Positions 15,695 to 25,652 of a stretch of 64,000 bases of DNA are shown one piece after another. The position numbers and the translations under genes are program-made. The notes beneath the pieces were generated by a model. It did no database searches and was not told the DNA's origin. It worked only from the letters and a program-made list of their open reading frames with translations. The stretch lies in NCBI RefSeq assembly GCF_003318275.1, contig NZ_QOCH01000015.1:664516-728515 (forward strand), given 5' to 3'. The stretch is from Marinobacter sp. F3R11. Lineage in GTDB: Bacteria; Pseudomonadota; Gammaproteobacteria; Pseudomonadales; Oleiphilaceae. Positions within the stretch are counted from its first letter, which is position 1. Each line of letters begins with the position of its first letter.

Positions 15695-16690
15695 TCAGCC
15701 AGGCTTGTATTCACGTTCCGGCGGCTCAAAACCAAAGTCCCTGCCATCCACCACTCTCACATCGTCATCCCAGGGCAACCGGTACTGGCCACGCACCATG
15801 TCCTGCATGAATGTGTACGGGCAGTCTCTCGCGCCACCTTTCACAGCCACATAGCCGCGGTGACCAAGCTGATAGATGTTGTTCTCAACACCCCAGTGGA
15901 TACGGGCCTCATCCACCAGGTCGGGACGCACTTCTGCAGTGATAATCTCGTCGGCAAAGCCATTGCCTTCGACCATCGGCTCACCATCAAAGTTGACCAC
16001 CATACCCTCACCCATGGAGTTAAAGGTACCGTCACTGCCCGCCAGGCAAACATTGGCGGTCACCATCAAATTGCAAAATGCATTGGCTTGATTGGTAATT
16101 TTCCAGGAGTGCCGGATCGGCGCGGTGTAGCCTGCGGTGCGCAGCATGATATTGGCGCCTTTATAGGCACACTCGCGAGCAACTTCCGGGAACATGCCAT
16201 CATGACAAATGGCCAGCGACAGGCGACTGCCATTAGGACCATCGCAGACGGGAATACCAAGGTTACCTGGCTCCCAGGGCTCCACCGGCACCCAGGGGTG
16301 CAGCTTGCGGTAGAACAGCCGCACTTCACCCGTGTTATCGATAATCACGCCAGTGTTATAAGGATTGCCGCCAGGATTATTCTCCATGATGGAAAAACAT
16401 CCCCAGATGTCATGTTCCCGACAGGCAGCCTGAAAAGCAGCCATCTCCGGGCCATCGCGGTCACACATTATGGCCGGATCAATGTTCATGGAGAGACCAT
16501 GCAGGCAATACTCGGGAAACACCACAAGATCCATAACCGGAGACTGGCGGCGAGCCTTGCCTACCAACTCACACACGCGGCGGGTCTGAGTCGCCAGCTG
16601 CTCTGGCGTGGACACATCCGGTAGCTGCAACTGGACCAGACCTATCACAACGCCATTGGGAGATTTATTCAACCCACCTAATCCACTCAT
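15695..16690 (-). CDS. amiF: Formamidase (nitrilase superfamily)
   Basis: 331 residues, the usual length of AmiF. The start MSGLGGLNKSPNGVVIGLVQ is near identical to known formamidases. The Glu-Lys-Cys triad is visible: Glu60 in VVFPEY, Lys129 in FYRKLHPW and Cys162 in ICHDGMF. The enzyme hydrolyses formamide to formate and ammonia in the cytoplasm. It follows the gntR gene on the same strand after 82 bases without an obvious terminator, so the two may share a transcript. In this cluster formamide could come from ring-cleavage of purines or related heterocycles. The family assignment is firm because the aliphatic amidase AmiE has a different N-terminus. Confidence 0.93.
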   Translation of the reverse strand: MSGLGGLNKSPNGVVIGLVQLQLPDVSTPEQLATQTRRVCELVGKARRQSPVMDLVVFPEYCLHGLSMNIDPAIMCDRDGPEMAAFQAACREHDIWGCFSIMENNPGGNPYNTGVIIDNTGEVRLFYRKLHPWVPVEPWEPGNLGIPVCDGPNGSRLSLAICHDGMFPEVARECAYKGANIMLRTAGYTAPIRHSWKITNQANAFCNLMVTANVCLAGSDGTFNSMGEGMVVNFDGEPMVEGNGFADEIITAEVRPDLVDEARIHWGVENNIYQLGHRGYVAVKGGARDCPYTFMQDMVRGQYRLPWDDDVRVVDGRDFGFEPPEREYKPG

Positions 16691-16772
16691 ACTGCCTCCA
16701 GTCTTGTCGGTTTAATACAGAAAGGAAACTATCGAGCATGAACCATGCCAGCAGAGTGAGTGCCCGCCCAGA

Positions 16773-17462
16773 CTACCCCTCCATCACCATCAACCGACGG
16801 CGCTCTTCCAGCTGGGCCAGGGTTACTTCGCGACTCTTGGCCTGACTTTCATGAATATGGGCCCGCAGCACATCGATAGCAGCAGACAGGTCATTGGCCA
16901 GGATGCGCTGACAGATCTCGTAATGCTCTTCATAGGTTTTTATCACGCTTTCCCTGTCAGGCAACCCGAGACGCCGGACGATCCTGATATGGTCATTCAC
17001 ATCCTTCAAGAACTGCACCAGTACCGCGTTGCCACTAAGACCGGCAAGCCGGATATGAAAGTCCTCTTCGGCATTTTTAAAGCTCTCGGTTCCTTCCGAA
17101 CCATAATTCAGTTTCTTCGGGTCCCAGTCGTCCGCAAGCTGCGCCAGCTCCCGATAAGGCACCCGACGGCTCATAAGTCCCACCGCTTCCAACTCAAGCG
17201 CGACCCGCACGTCATAGTATTCCGCCAGTTCGAAAACATCGAGTTGGCGAATATAGCAGCCATGTTTTGGACGAATGGTCAGATAGCCCTCAACCGCCAG
17301 CCGTTGCAGTGCCTCCCTTACCGGCGTCCGGCTGACACCAAACCTTTGTGCCAGCTCGGTCTCAGTGACCCGGCTCCCTGGATACAGATCAAGAGTCATA
17401 ATCCCATGACGCAACTCGCCGTAAATGCGATCGGCGGTCCACTTCCGCGCTGATTCAGTCAT
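16773..17462 (-). CDS. GntR-family regulator, FadR/FCD subfamily
   Basis: 229 residues. The N-terminal winged helix-turn-helix (about 8-75) contains the GntR signature ELAQRFGVSRTPVREALQRL. The C-terminal all-helical FCD ligand domain shows the metal-binding pattern with His in EDFHIRL, HIRIVRR, YEEHYEI and LRAHIHES. It is divergent from the importer/triuret-biuret operon (start 17731) and upstream of amiF. Two palindromes of the TTGTATACAA type, one at the operon's expected transcription start and one close to its own start, are plausible operators. Likely represses the operon until a ureide- or nucleobase-derived acid binds. Confidence 0.9.
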   Translation of the reverse strand: MTESARKWTADRIYGELRHGIMTLDLYPGSRVTETELAQRFGVSRTPVREALQRLAVEGYLTIRPKHGCYIRQLDVFELAEYYDVRVALELEAVGLMSRRVPYRELAQLADDWDPKKLNYGSEGTESFKNAEEDFHIRLAGLSGNAVLVQFLKDVNDHIRIVRRLGLPDRESVIKTYEEHYEICQRILANDLSAAIDVLRAHIHESQAKSREVTLAQLEERRRLMVMEG

Positions 17463-17482
17463 GCTTCAACTCCTGTCTTTGG

Positions 17483-17492
17483 TTGCATACAT
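17483..17492. promoter_or_regulatory. Possible GntR operator (autoregulatory)
   Basis: TTGCATACAT resembles the perfect palindrome TTGTATACAA at 17693 and lies 21 bases upstream of the gntR start codon. Confidence 0.35.
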
Positions 17493-17540
17493 CATTAACT
17501 ATCATTGGGCACATTTCAATCAGTTCCACACCCAATACCG

Positions 17541-17557
17541 CGCACCATTTCTGAGCA
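17541..17557. promoter_or_regulatory. NtrC-like enhancer sites (pair)
   Basis: CGCACCATTTCTGAGCA matches TGCACC-N5-GGTGCA in 9 of 12 positions. A second half-site TGCACC begins at 17571. Both lie 85-135 bases upstream of the sigma54 promoter at 17674, a normal enhancer distance. Confidence 0.45.
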
Positions 17558-17673
17558 ATATTTGATTTATTGCACCAAATAAAAACACTTTCAGATCAGT
17601 TTTCATGGCCATTACACATGGTTATTGAGCACAACTGAACCAAAACACCTCAACCATACGCCCCGCCAGCATA

Positions 17674-17689
17674 TGGCATGATCCATGCA
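17674..17689 (+). promoter_or_regulatory. Sigma54-type promoter of the importer/triuret-biuret operon
   Basis: TGGCATGATCCATGCA has GG-N10-GC, -24 TGGCATG and -12 ATGCA. The expected start is near 17700, inside the GntR-type palindrome. Confidence 0.65.
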
Positions 17690-17692
17690 ATC

Positions 17693-17702
17693 TTGTATAC
17701 AA
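17693..17702. promoter_or_regulatory. GntR (FCD-type) operator
   Basis: TTGTATACAA is a perfect 10-bp palindrome of the form bound by many FadR/FCD regulators. It covers the predicted transcription start of the operon divergent from gntR. Confidence 0.6.
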
Positions 17703-17730
17703 CAGAAGCAAATGAGCAAGAGTCGTTGTC

Positions 17731-19299
17731 ATGGATATCCAGCTTTATAACATCACCAAACATTTCGGCGACGTTACGGCAAATGACGGAGTCTCTCTCG
17801 ACGTCCGAGCCGGAGAGGTAGTCGCACTGCTCGGTGAGAACGGTGCCGGCAAAAGCACGCTCATGAAGATGCTGTTCGGCCTGTATCCTCCTGATGACGG
17901 CGCCATTCTGATTGACGGTCGGGAGACCACCATTGAATCCCCCCAGAAAGCGATGTCCCTGGGCATTGGCATGGTGTTCCAGCAGTTCAATCTGGTTCCC
18001 GCCCTGTCCGTGCTGGACAACCTGCTGCTGGCCTATCCGAAACCGCCCTTCTGGACCTTCCGCAGACTTTTTCATACATCTCCTCGCAAGGCCGTACTCA
18101 CCTATCTGCATGAGCTTGCACCCGGGCTGGCACCGGACACTCTTGTGCGAGACCTTTCCGTGGGACAACGGCAACTACTCGAGTTGGTCAAGGTGCTGAA
18201 CCTGGACGCAAAGGTCCTGATTCTGGATGAGCCCACATCGGTACTGCCGCCCCAGGAAGCAGAACGCCTGTGGGGACTGATCCGTAAACTGGCGGAGGCT
18301 GGCCGCAGCGTGGTGCTTATCACCCACAAGATGCAGGATGTGATGGCCTGTGCGCACCGGGTCGTCGTGATGCGGGCCGGCCGGATGGTTCAGACGCTAA
18401 CCCATGAACAGTGCACCGAATCCTCTCTCGTCAGCCTGATGATGGGCGACAGCAACCAGCGTTCCGCCATTGAAGTCACTCCCCGTGAAGCCTTCGCCAA
18501 CCGGCCGCCCCGGATTTCGATCCGGGACCTCGATGCCCGTCATGGAGCCCAGTCAGTGGAGGATATTCGGCTGGATATTGCGCCCGGCGAAATTCTCGGC
18601 GTTGCGGGTGTTTCCGGCAACGGCCAGCACCTGCTGGCAGACGCACTGGTGGGCCTGACCCCGCTGGCCAGGGGGGAAGTCATCATCGATGGCCGTGTCC
18701 TACAGTCCGCCAGCCGCACACCGAGCACTTCAGACCGGGTTTCCTATATTCCGGAACAGCCGGCCGTTAATGCGGTCGCGGCGGACCTGTCACTGACAAC
18801 CAATGTAGCCCTTTCCCATTTTCGGAGTCTGAGATTTTTCCCCGCCTGGACGCCGGAAGAACAACTGACCCGAAAAATTATCCAACGCTATCAGGTGCGG
18901 CCCGATAACCCGGCCCTGGCAGCAGGCCAACTGTCCGGGGGCAATCTCCAGAAACTGGTGGTAGGCCGGGAACTGGAGGGAGACAAAGATCTGGTCGTCG
19001 CCGCCTACCCCACCATGGGGCTGGATGCCGGCGCCGCCCATGACATCTACCAGGCCTTATTTGCAAAGGCACAAGAAGGCGCTGCGATCTTGTGGATTTC
19101 AGAGGACCTGGACGATCTCATGTCTTACGCCCATCGCATTGCTGTGCTGCAGGGAGGACGGGTTTCCGGAATTTTCGACCCACGGGAATGCGACCGGCTC
19201 GACATCGGCCGGGCCATGACAGGCGAACATCGGCCTGCCAGTACCCAACAGCCACCCGAGCAGAAACCTGCTGACTCACACGCGAGGGCCGTATCATGA
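17731..19299 (+). CDS. ABC importer ATPase, nucleoside/nucleobase (BMP) type
   Basis: 522 residues with two tandem ABC domains, as in sugar and nucleoside importers such as YufO/NupA. The first domain has Walker A GENGAGKST near 35-43, signature LSVGQRQ and Walker B LILDEPT. The second has the degenerate motif GVSGNGQ in place of Walker A and LSGGNLQK as signature, the usual asymmetry for this group. It leads the eight-gene operon to 26040 and overlaps the next permease gene by 4 bases. It energises uptake by the permeases (19296, 20392) and the lipoprotein-like BMP binding protein (21356). Confidence 0.92.
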   Translation: MDIQLYNITKHFGDVTANDGVSLDVRAGEVVALLGENGAGKSTLMKMLFGLYPPDDGAILIDGRETTIESPQKAMSLGIGMVFQQFNLVPALSVLDNLLLAYPKPPFWTFRRLFHTSPRKAVLTYLHELAPGLAPDTLVRDLSVGQRQLLELVKVLNLDAKVLILDEPTSVLPPQEAERLWGLIRKLAEAGRSVVLITHKMQDVMACAHRVVVMRAGRMVQTLTHEQCTESSLVSLMMGDSNQRSAIEVTPREAFANRPPRISIRDLDARHGAQSVEDIRLDIAPGEILGVAGVSGNGQHLLADALVGLTPLARGEVIIDGRVLQSASRTPSTSDRVSYIPEQPAVNAVAADLSLTTNVALSHFRSLRFFPAWTPEEQLTRKIIQRYQVRPDNPALAAGQLSGGNLQKLVVGRELEGDKDLVVAAYPTMGLDAGAAHDIYQALFAKAQEGAAILWISEDLDDLMSYAHRIAVLQGGRVSGIFDPRECDRLDIGRAMTGEHRPASTQQPPEQKPADSHARAVS

Positions 19300-20354
19300 C
19301 AAGCGCCACCCAACCCGTTGTAAAACTTGGCCTGCAACTGCTAAGAGGCCCGGCCGGTGCCGTTCTGGTCATGACAGCCATTTTCGTGGTGGCAACCCTG
19401 GCGTTCTTTGCCATCAACGGCCGTGAAGCAGTATCCCTGTTCCAGGAAATGGTCATGGGCGCCTTCGGCGACAGCTATTCCTTCAGCGAGACCCTGGTTA
19501 AAACCGCTCCCATTCTGCTGACTGCCCTGGCCGTTGCCCTGCCTGCCCGGCTTGGACTTATCAGTGTTGGTGGCGAAGGGCAGCTCTATCTGGGCGCCCT
19601 GTTTGGCACCGGAGCTGTGCTGGCCGCAGTAGATCAACCCGGCTGGATATTGATGCCGCTGATGCTGGCCGGCTCCATGGCAGGCGGTGCGTTATGGGGC
19701 GTTATCCCCGGGCTGCTCAAGACCCGCCTCGGGGTGAACGAAACCATTTCCACCCTGTTATTGAACTACGTGGGCATCCTTCTGGTGAGCTTTGTGGTTC
19801 ATGGCCCTTGGAAAAACCCCAACTCTCTCGGATGGCCTGCCACTATTGAGTTCCCGGCCGGGGCGATTCTGCCCCAGTTCTTTGACACCCGGGTCCACAT
19901 GGGGCTGGTGTTCGGCATCGTAGCCGCCATCGTCTTGCACATACTGGTAACCCGGAGCCGTTGGGGTCTTGGCCTTCAGGTCAGCCGCAGCAACCCACGG
20001 GTCGGGGCGACCGCCGGTATTTCCTACGAACGCAATGTTCTCATTGTTATGGCGGTGGGTGGTCTGCTGGCCGGCCTCGCCGGTATCGCCGAAGCTTCTG
20101 TGATCCAGAATCGCCTGCAGGATGGCCTGGCCAGCGGCTATGGCATGACTGGCTTTCTGGTGGCGTGGCTCGCGGGCCAGCATTTCCTGCGAATTATTCC
20201 GCTATCGGTGTTGATGGGTGGTCTGCTGGCCTCCGCCGACTCTCTGCAACTGTATGCTCAGCTCCCCAAGGCCAGTGCTGACATTCTCCAGGCCCTGCTG
20301 TTCATCATCGTACTCGCCGTGGCAAGTCTGTGGGCCCGGCGCAGCAACATCTGA
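19296..20354 (+). CDS. ABC importer permease, BMP system, first subunit
   Basis: 352 residues, all-helical inner-membrane permease of the BPD_transp_2 family. Landmarks are ALPARLGLISVGGEGQLYLGAL (the conserved GGEGQ loop near 95) and GVNETISTLLLNYVGILL near 150, typical of YufP/NupB-like nucleoside permeases. It overlaps the ATPase gene by 4 bases and pairs with the permease at 20392 as a heterodimer. The associated hydrolases make a ureide or nucleobase-like substrate likely. Confidence 0.9.
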   Translation: MTSATQPVVKLGLQLLRGPAGAVLVMTAIFVVATLAFFAINGREAVSLFQEMVMGAFGDSYSFSETLVKTAPILLTALAVALPARLGLISVGGEGQLYLGALFGTGAVLAAVDQPGWILMPLMLAGSMAGGALWGVIPGLLKTRLGVNETISTLLLNYVGILLVSFVVHGPWKNPNSLGWPATIEFPAGAILPQFFDTRVHMGLVFGIVAAIVLHILVTRSRWGLGLQVSRSNPRVGATAGISYERNVLIVMAVGGLLAGLAGIAEASVIQNRLQDGLASGYGMTGFLVAWLAGQHFLRIIPLSVLMGGLLASADSLQLYAQLPKASADILQALLFIIVLAVASLWARRSNI

Positions 20355-20391
20355 ACGGCCCGTGGCCCGATAGCAATCCAAAGGACCCTGT

Positions 20392-21324
20392 ATGGAATAT
20401 TTTACGACTGAACTCCTTACCCTTCTGTTTGCTGCCCTGCGCAGTGCCACACCGGTACTCGCCGTGGTACTGGGCGAGGCCATGACCCAGCGCAGCGGTG
20501 TGATCAACCTCGGCGTGGAAGGTCAGATGCTGCTGGGCGCAATGACCGGCTTCGCGGTAGCATCCGTGACTGGCGACCCCTGGCTCGGCGTCATCGCGGC
20601 CTGCTGTGCAGGCATCGCACTATCGATGGTTCACGCCATACTTGTACTCGGGTGCGGAGCTAACCAGATCGCCAGCGGCGTTGCAGTGCTGATTCTTGGC
20701 GGTGGCCTCAGTGCTTACTATGGCACGCCTTTTGTGGGCGACAAGATCGATGCTCTGGGCAACCTGAACCATACGTTCGTCAGCGACATCCCACTGCTCG
20801 GTGAGTTTCTGGGCCCGATCACACCCACCGTTCTGATCACCCTGCTCGCTATCCCGGCTATATCCATTTTCCTCTTCAGGACCCGTACCGGCCTGCGCTG
20901 GCGTTCCACTGGCGAATCCCAGGACATCACCCGCAACCTCGGGCATAACCCAACGTACTACCAGCTGGCCGCCATTGCCTTTGGTGGTCTGATGTCAGGT
21001 TTTGCCGGTGCTGCCCTGGCGGTGGACTACACCGCCAACTGGGTCGAAGGCATGACCGCAGGGCGGGGGCTGGTCGCCGTCGGTCTGGTCATTGTTGCCC
21101 GCTGGAACCCATGGTACGCCTTACCAGCGGCCCTACTGTTTGGAGCCTCCGAGGCCCTCAATCTGAAGTTGCAGTCATGGGGTGTGGACATTTCACCCTA
21201 CCTGCTGGCAACCCTTCCTTACATGATCCCTCTGAGCGTGCTGATGCTCAGCTATCGTGGCCTGCGGGCAAGCGGTGGCGGCATGCCAGCCGGTCTCAGG
21301 GTGGTTTTTCAAAGTGCCCGATAA
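20392..21324 (+). CDS. ABC importer permease, BMP system, second subunit
   Basis: 310 residues, about eight or more hydrophobic segments. The N-terminal part contains GEAMTQRSGVINLGVEGQMLLGA, the conserved VEGQ loop, and the C-terminal half MTAGRGLVAVGLVIVARWNPW, both standard in YufQ/NupC-type subunits. AAGGA is spaced well before the ATG. It is the partner of the permease at 19296 and lies 31 bases upstream of the binding-protein gene. Confidence 0.9.
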   Translation: MEYFTTELLTLLFAALRSATPVLAVVLGEAMTQRSGVINLGVEGQMLLGAMTGFAVASVTGDPWLGVIAACCAGIALSMVHAILVLGCGANQIASGVAVLILGGGLSAYYGTPFVGDKIDALGNLNHTFVSDIPLLGEFLGPITPTVLITLLAIPAISIFLFRTRTGLRWRSTGESQDITRNLGHNPTYYQLAAIAFGGLMSGFAGAALAVDYTANWVEGMTAGRGLVAVGLVIVARWNPWYALPAALLFGASEALNLKLQSWGVDISPYLLATLPYMIPLSVLMLSYRGLRASGGGMPAGLRVVFQSAR

Positions 21325-21355
21325 CCAACCAGACAACATCAAACGGAGAATCACC

Positions 21356-22417
21356 ATGAAAAAAGTAATCCGCACGCTACTCGCTTCTTCTATTCTGGCA
21401 ATCAGTGTCCAGGCCGCCGCCGAAACCAAGGTTGGCTTTATTTACGTTGGTCCGAAGTCTGACTACGGCTACAACTATGCTCAGGATCAGGGCCGGCTCT
21501 ATATGGAAGAGCACATGGACGACGTGGAAACCGTGTACTTCGAGAACATCCCGGAGAACGCAGATGTCCAGCGCGTCATGGAACGCATGGTCCGCTCAGG
21601 AGTGGAAGTGGTCTTTCCTACCAGCTACGGCTATCTTGACCATGCACTGAAGGTGGCCGAGAAGTATCCCGACGTCCACTTTGCCCACTCCGGTGGTCTC
21701 AAGACCTCCGATAACCTGATGACCTACTTTGCCGAGATCGACCAGGCAATGTACCTGGCCGGTGTCGCCGCTGGCCTGACCACAGAGACCAACCAGCTTG
21801 GCTTTATCGCCGCGCACCCGATCCCGCAAGTACTTCGTAACATCAATGCCTTCACCCGAGGCGCCCAGAGCGTGAACCCTGAAGTCACCACGTCCGTAAT
21901 CTGGACTTCGAGCTGGTCGGACCCCACCAAAGAAGCTGAAGCGGCGGAAGCCCTGATCAGCGGCGGTGCCGATGTACTGACCGGTCACGTGGACTCTCCC
22001 ATCAACTACGTCCAGGTCGCAGAGCGCCGGGGCGTCTACTCCGTGGGCTACCACGCCGATGCGAGCCAGTTCGCACCTAAAGGCTGGTTGGTCGGAGCAA
22101 TCTGGAACTGGGGCCCGATGATGGTAGACATCGTCAATTCCGCCAAAGACGGCAGCTGGAAATCCGAGCATCTGAGGGGTGACCTGCTAACCGAAGCCGC
22201 CATGCTCAGCGATTTCGGCGCCGCCGTAAGTGAAGATGATAAACAGACTGTACTGGATCGCCAGAAAGCGATTATGGACGAGGAGTTCCAGGTCTGGGCC
22301 GGCCCGGTAATTGGCCAGGATGGGACAGTGATCGTTGAGGAAGGCGATACCATGACCCTTGAAGAAACCGAGAAGATGGACTTCCTGGTGCAAGGCGTCC
22401 AGGGGCGGCTCAAGTGA
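21356..22417 (+). CDS. BMP-family ABC substrate-binding protein
   Basis: 353 residues from the ATG at 21356 (CGGAGAA upstream), giving a signal peptide MKKVIRTLLASSILAISVQA. No lipobox cysteine is visible, so it is likely free in the periplasm. The mature protein starts VGFIYVGPKSDYGYNYAQDQG and has HVDSPINY and AIWNWGPMMVD, hallmarks of the PnrA/BMP fold that binds nucleosides or, in relatives, purine derivatives. It overlaps the following cysteine hydrolase by 4 bases (GTGA), coupling uptake to hydrolysis. The ligand may be a linear or cyclic ureide rather than a nucleoside. Confidence 0.9.
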   Translation: MKKVIRTLLASSILAISVQAAAETKVGFIYVGPKSDYGYNYAQDQGRLYMEEHMDDVETVYFENIPENADVQRVMERMVRSGVEVVFPTSYGYLDHALKVAEKYPDVHFAHSGGLKTSDNLMTYFAEIDQAMYLAGVAAGLTTETNQLGFIAAHPIPQVLRNINAFTRGAQSVNPEVTTSVIWTSSWSDPTKEAEAAEALISGGADVLTGHVDSPINYVQVAERRGVYSVGYHADASQFAPKGWLVGAIWNWGPMMVDIVNSAKDGSWKSEHLRGDLLTEAAMLSDFGAAVSEDDKQTVLDRQKAIMDEEFQVWAGPVIGQDGTVIVEEGDTMTLEETEKMDFLVQGVQGRLK

Positions 22418-23118
22418 ACGAAGCGGCAACCTTCACGGTAGAAGATGCAAGGCCCTATGCGTGGCCTTGCATCGCGCCGGTGGCGCCTCGGCAACTGGCG
22501 CTGATCGTTATCGACATGCAAAAGGATTTCTGCGCCCCGGGAGGCTATATCGACTCCCAGGGGGTCGACCTGACCCCCGCAAGAGCTACTATCGAACCCA
22601 TACAGCGCGTTCTGGCAGCGTTTCGCAGGCTGCCGGAGGCGCTGGTTATCCACACCCGTGAAGGCCATCGACCGGAACTGGTCGACCTGCCCGCCAACAA
22701 GCAGTGGCGCAGCGAACAGGTCTGTCCCGGTATCGGCAATGCCGGCCCTCTGGGCAGGATTCTGGTGCGCGGTGAACCCGGATGGGAAATCATTCCGGAA
22801 CTGGCGCCAGCCCCTGGCGAAATCGTGATCGACAAACCCGGAAAAGGCGCTTTCTACGCCACCGACCTGGATCACATTCTGCGACTGCGAGGCATAACTC
22901 ACCTCATCGTCGTTGGCCTGACCACCGATGTGTGCGTACACACCACCATCCGTGATGCCAACGACCGGGGTCTGGAGACACTGATACTCAGGGACTGTAC
23001 CGCCGCTACCGAAACCCGGCACCGGGATGCCACTTTCACCATGACAGAAATGCAGGGCGGGCTTTTCGGTGCTACGGCTACCTCAAGCCAACTCCTTGAA
23101 GCCCTTTCAACCCTTTGA
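22414..23118 (+). CDS. Isochorismatase-fold cysteine hydrolase, candidate triuret hydrolase
   Basis: 234 residues, GTG start overlapping the binding-protein stop. The isochorismatase-like triad is present: Asp34 in VIDMQKDF, Lys141 in VIDKPGKGAF and Cys174 in TDVCVHTT. It is a clear paralogue of the biuret hydrolase encoded next (shared [15 protein letters not shown] block, [25 protein letters not shown]), but differs where biuret hydrolase has CGKGGY and [11 protein letters not shown]. Known triuret hydrolases (TrtA) are close relatives of BiuH, and triuret arises from urate oxidation. I therefore propose triuret as substrate; a second biuret or ureide hydrolase is the alternative. Confidence 0.7.
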   Translation: MNEAATFTVEDARPYAWPCIAPVAPRQLALIVIDMQKDFCAPGGYIDSQGVDLTPARATIEPIQRVLAAFRRLPEALVIHTREGHRPELVDLPANKQWRSEQVCPGIGNAGPLGRILVRGEPGWEIIPELAPAPGEIVIDKPGKGAFYATDLDHILRLRGITHLIVVGLTTDVCVHTTIRDANDRGLETLILRDCTAATETRHRDATFTMTEMQGGLFGATATSSQLLEALSTL

Positions 23119-23139
23119 CTAATTATGGAGCAATCAGCC

Positions 23140-23826
23140 ATGACCACCACACTGAATTCCCGCCCCTATGTCTGGCCGTGGGACAACAACCTGGGCAAGA
23201 CCAACACCGCTCTGGTTATTATCGATATGCAGACAGACTTCTGCGGCAAGGGTGGCTATGTCGACACCATGGGCTATGACCTCTCCCTTACCCGGGCTCC
23301 TATCGAACCCATCAGCCGGCTCCTTGCCCGCTTTCGGGCTCTGCGCATGCCGGTGATCCATACCAGGGAAGGCCACCGGCCAGACCTCAGCGACCTGCCG
23401 GCCAACAAGCGCTGGCGTTCCCGGCAGATTGGCGCAGGCATTGGAGACCCGGGCCCATGCGGGCGCATTCTGGTTCGGGGTGAACCCGGTTGGGAAATTA
23501 TTCCGGAACTGGCGCCCCGTGCAGGCGAACCCATCATCGACAAGCCTGGCAAAGGTTCTTTCTATGCCACTGATCTTGAGTTGATTCTCAGAACCCGGGG
23601 CATCCAGAACCTGGTACTGACCGGCATCACCACCGATGTCTGCGTTCACACCACCATGCGTGATGCCAACGACCGGGGCTTCGAGTGTGTGCTGGTAGAA
23701 GACTGCTGCGGCGCTACTGATCAGGCGAACCATGATCACGCTATCAAAATGATCCAGATGCAGGGCGGCGTATTTGGCGCTGTTACCGATTCCAATAGTT
23801 TGCTCCAACGGCTGGAGGCACTATGA
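23140..23826 (+). CDS. biuH: Biuret amidohydrolase
   Basis: 228 residues from the ATG at 23140; an in-frame ATG at 23125 would place the GGAG ribosome site inside the gene. Triad Asp29, Lys135 and Cys168. The sequence follows the characterised Rhizobium biuret hydrolase closely: [60 protein letters not shown] and EDCCGATD. The enzyme splits biuret into allophanate and ammonia in the cytoplasm. The allophanate hydrolase gene overlaps its end by 4 bases, completing the route. Confidence 0.9.
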   Translation: MTTTLNSRPYVWPWDNNLGKTNTALVIIDMQTDFCGKGGYVDTMGYDLSLTRAPIEPISRLLARFRALRMPVIHTREGHRPDLSDLPANKRWRSRQIGAGIGDPGPCGRILVRGEPGWEIIPELAPRAGEPIIDKPGKGSFYATDLELILRTRGIQNLVLTGITTDVCVHTTMRDANDRGFECVLVEDCCGATDQANHDHAIKMIQMQGGVFGAVTDSNSLLQRLEAL

Positions 23827-25652
23827 ACCAACGAATTACACCACCTGTGAGGCTCGACATTGATCACCTCCAGCACCTTTACAGCTCCGGAGATATAACG
23901 CCCAGGGCACTGCTGGCAAAACTCGACGATTATCAGGAAGCTTTCCGCGACCGCAATATCTGGATTCACTACCTGACACCGGACGAGCGGGAACCCTTTC
24001 TGCAATTCCTTGATGGCAAGGCACCGGAATCTTTACCACTGTACGGCGTACCTTTTGCGATCAAGGACAATATCCACCTGAAGGGAATTCCGACTACAGT
24101 TGCGAACCGGCATGTAAACATTCTTCCGGAGGACAGCGCGTTCGTGGTCAGACAGCTATTGGCCGCAGGGGCCATCCCCGTGGGCAAAACCAATCTGGAT
24201 CAGTTCGCTACCGGGCTGAACGGCACCCGCTCTGACTTCGGCCCTTGCGGCAATGCCTTTGATGGAGACTGGATCTCCGGCGGGTCGTCAGCGGGCTCCT
24301 CAGTGGCGGTGGCACTGGGCATGGTGAGCTTTGCCCTGGGTACCGATACCGCAGGCTCTGGCCGGGTGCCGGCAGCCCTTAATCATATAGCCGGCCTCAA
24401 ACCTACTCTGGGCAGGCTGAGCGTTGAAGGCGTTGTTCCCGCCTGCCAGACCCTTGATTGCGTATCAATCTTTGCCCGCACCATGGTTCAGGCCAATCAG
24501 GTTCTGACTCTGGCGGACACGTATAACCCGGACGACCCCTGGCAAAAAAAACGTCAACCTCCCAGCCGGCTGATCAGCGATTCCTTTACCTTCGGTATAC
24601 CCGCTGCGGATCAGCTCGGGCTGGTAGAATACCCCGAAGCTCAGGGGCTTTTTGAAGCCACAATCGCACATCTGGAGGCTCTCGGCGGACGCGCCAAAGA
24701 AATAGACTTCCGCCCATTCGAAGAAGCCGCGTACCTTCTCTATGAAGGCCCTTGGGTCAATGAGCGCCAACTGGCCATTAACGACCTGATTGATAACCCG
24801 GAAATGATCAACCCGGTGGTACGTGATGTGGTGGCCAACGGTGACAAACACTCCGCCAGCGACGCATTTCGCGCCCAGTACCGGCTGGCAGCACTGAAAC
24901 AGGAGGCCGACCGCATTCTCGCGTCAGTAGACCTTATTGTCACACCCACCTGCCCCGGGCCTTACACCATCGCGGACATGATCGCCGATCCCATAGCACT
25001 CAACGCCCGTCTCGGAGCATTTACCAACTTCATGAACCTGCTGGACTACGCTGCGGTGTCAGTTCCCTCAGGATTTCTGGCTAACAACATGCCGTGGGGT
25101 GTCACCCTGTTTGGTCCAGCCTGGAGCGATACTGTGCTAAGCAGTCTGGCCAACGGACTGCATCAAAGGGTGACGGATACTGTTGGAGCTACCACGGACC
25201 CGCTGCCAAAGGAGAGCCTGCCCGGAATCCCGAACACACTGGATGTTGCGGTCTGTGGCGCCCATCTGCAAGGGTACCCCCTGAACAGCCAGCTGACCGA
25301 ACGAGGTGCCGTTCTCGTCCGACAAACCCGCACAGCTCCTCACTACCGCTTCTATGCACTGGCAGGAGGCCCACCATATCGACCCGGGCTGATCCGGTCT
25401 GAGGGCACAGGCGGCTCCATTGAGGTAGAAGTATGGCGGATGCCGGAAGACAGGTTTGGCACATTTGTAGCCGGCATCCCTCACCCTTTGGGCATTGGCC
25501 AGCTGGAACTTGAAGACGGCACCTGGTGCACCGGCTTTATCTGCGAACCCTGCGGCATCGAGGGCGCGACAGATATCAGTGAGACCGAAGGCTGGCGCCA
25601 GTATATGTCCAGACTTTCTACCCCACCATCAAAGGAGACTTCGAATGACTGA
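23823..25652 (+). CDS. atzF: Allophanate hydrolase
   Basis: 609 residues, normal for AtzF. The N-terminal amidase domain (to about 450) has the Ser-cisSer-Lys triad: Lys81 in PFAIKDN, Ser155 in GGSSAGSS and Ser179 in DTAGSGR. The C-terminal domain (from about 465, [10 protein letters not shown]) is the second catalytic unit that removes carbon dioxide and ammonia from the intermediate. Net reaction: allophanate to two carbon dioxide and two ammonia. GGAGG precedes the ATG, which overlaps the biuH stop. Final step of triuret/biuret nitrogen recovery in this operon. Confidence 0.94.
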   Translation: MNQRITPPVRLDIDHLQHLYSSGDITPRALLAKLDDYQEAFRDRNIWIHYLTPDEREPFLQFLDGKAPESLPLYGVPFAIKDNIHLKGIPTTVANRHVNILPEDSAFVVRQLLAAGAIPVGKTNLDQFATGLNGTRSDFGPCGNAFDGDWISGGSSAGSSVAVALGMVSFALGTDTAGSGRVPAALNHIAGLKPTLGRLSVEGVVPACQTLDCVSIFARTMVQANQVLTLADTYNPDDPWQKKRQPPSRLISDSFTFGIPAADQLGLVEYPEAQGLFEATIAHLEALGGRAKEIDFRPFEEAAYLLYEGPWVNERQLAINDLIDNPEMINPVVRDVVANGDKHSASDAFRAQYRLAALKQEADRILASVDLIVTPTCPGPYTIADMIADPIALNARLGAFTNFMNLLDYAAVSVPSGFLANNMPWGVTLFGPAWSDTVLSSLANGLHQRVTDTVGATTDPLPKESLPGIPNTLDVAVCGAHLQGYPLNSQLTERGAVLVRQTRTAPHYRFYALAGGPPYRPGLIRSEGTGGSIEVEVWRMPEDRFGTFVAGIPHPLGIGQLELEDGTWCTGFICEPCGIEGATDISETEGWRQYMSRLSTPPSKETSND

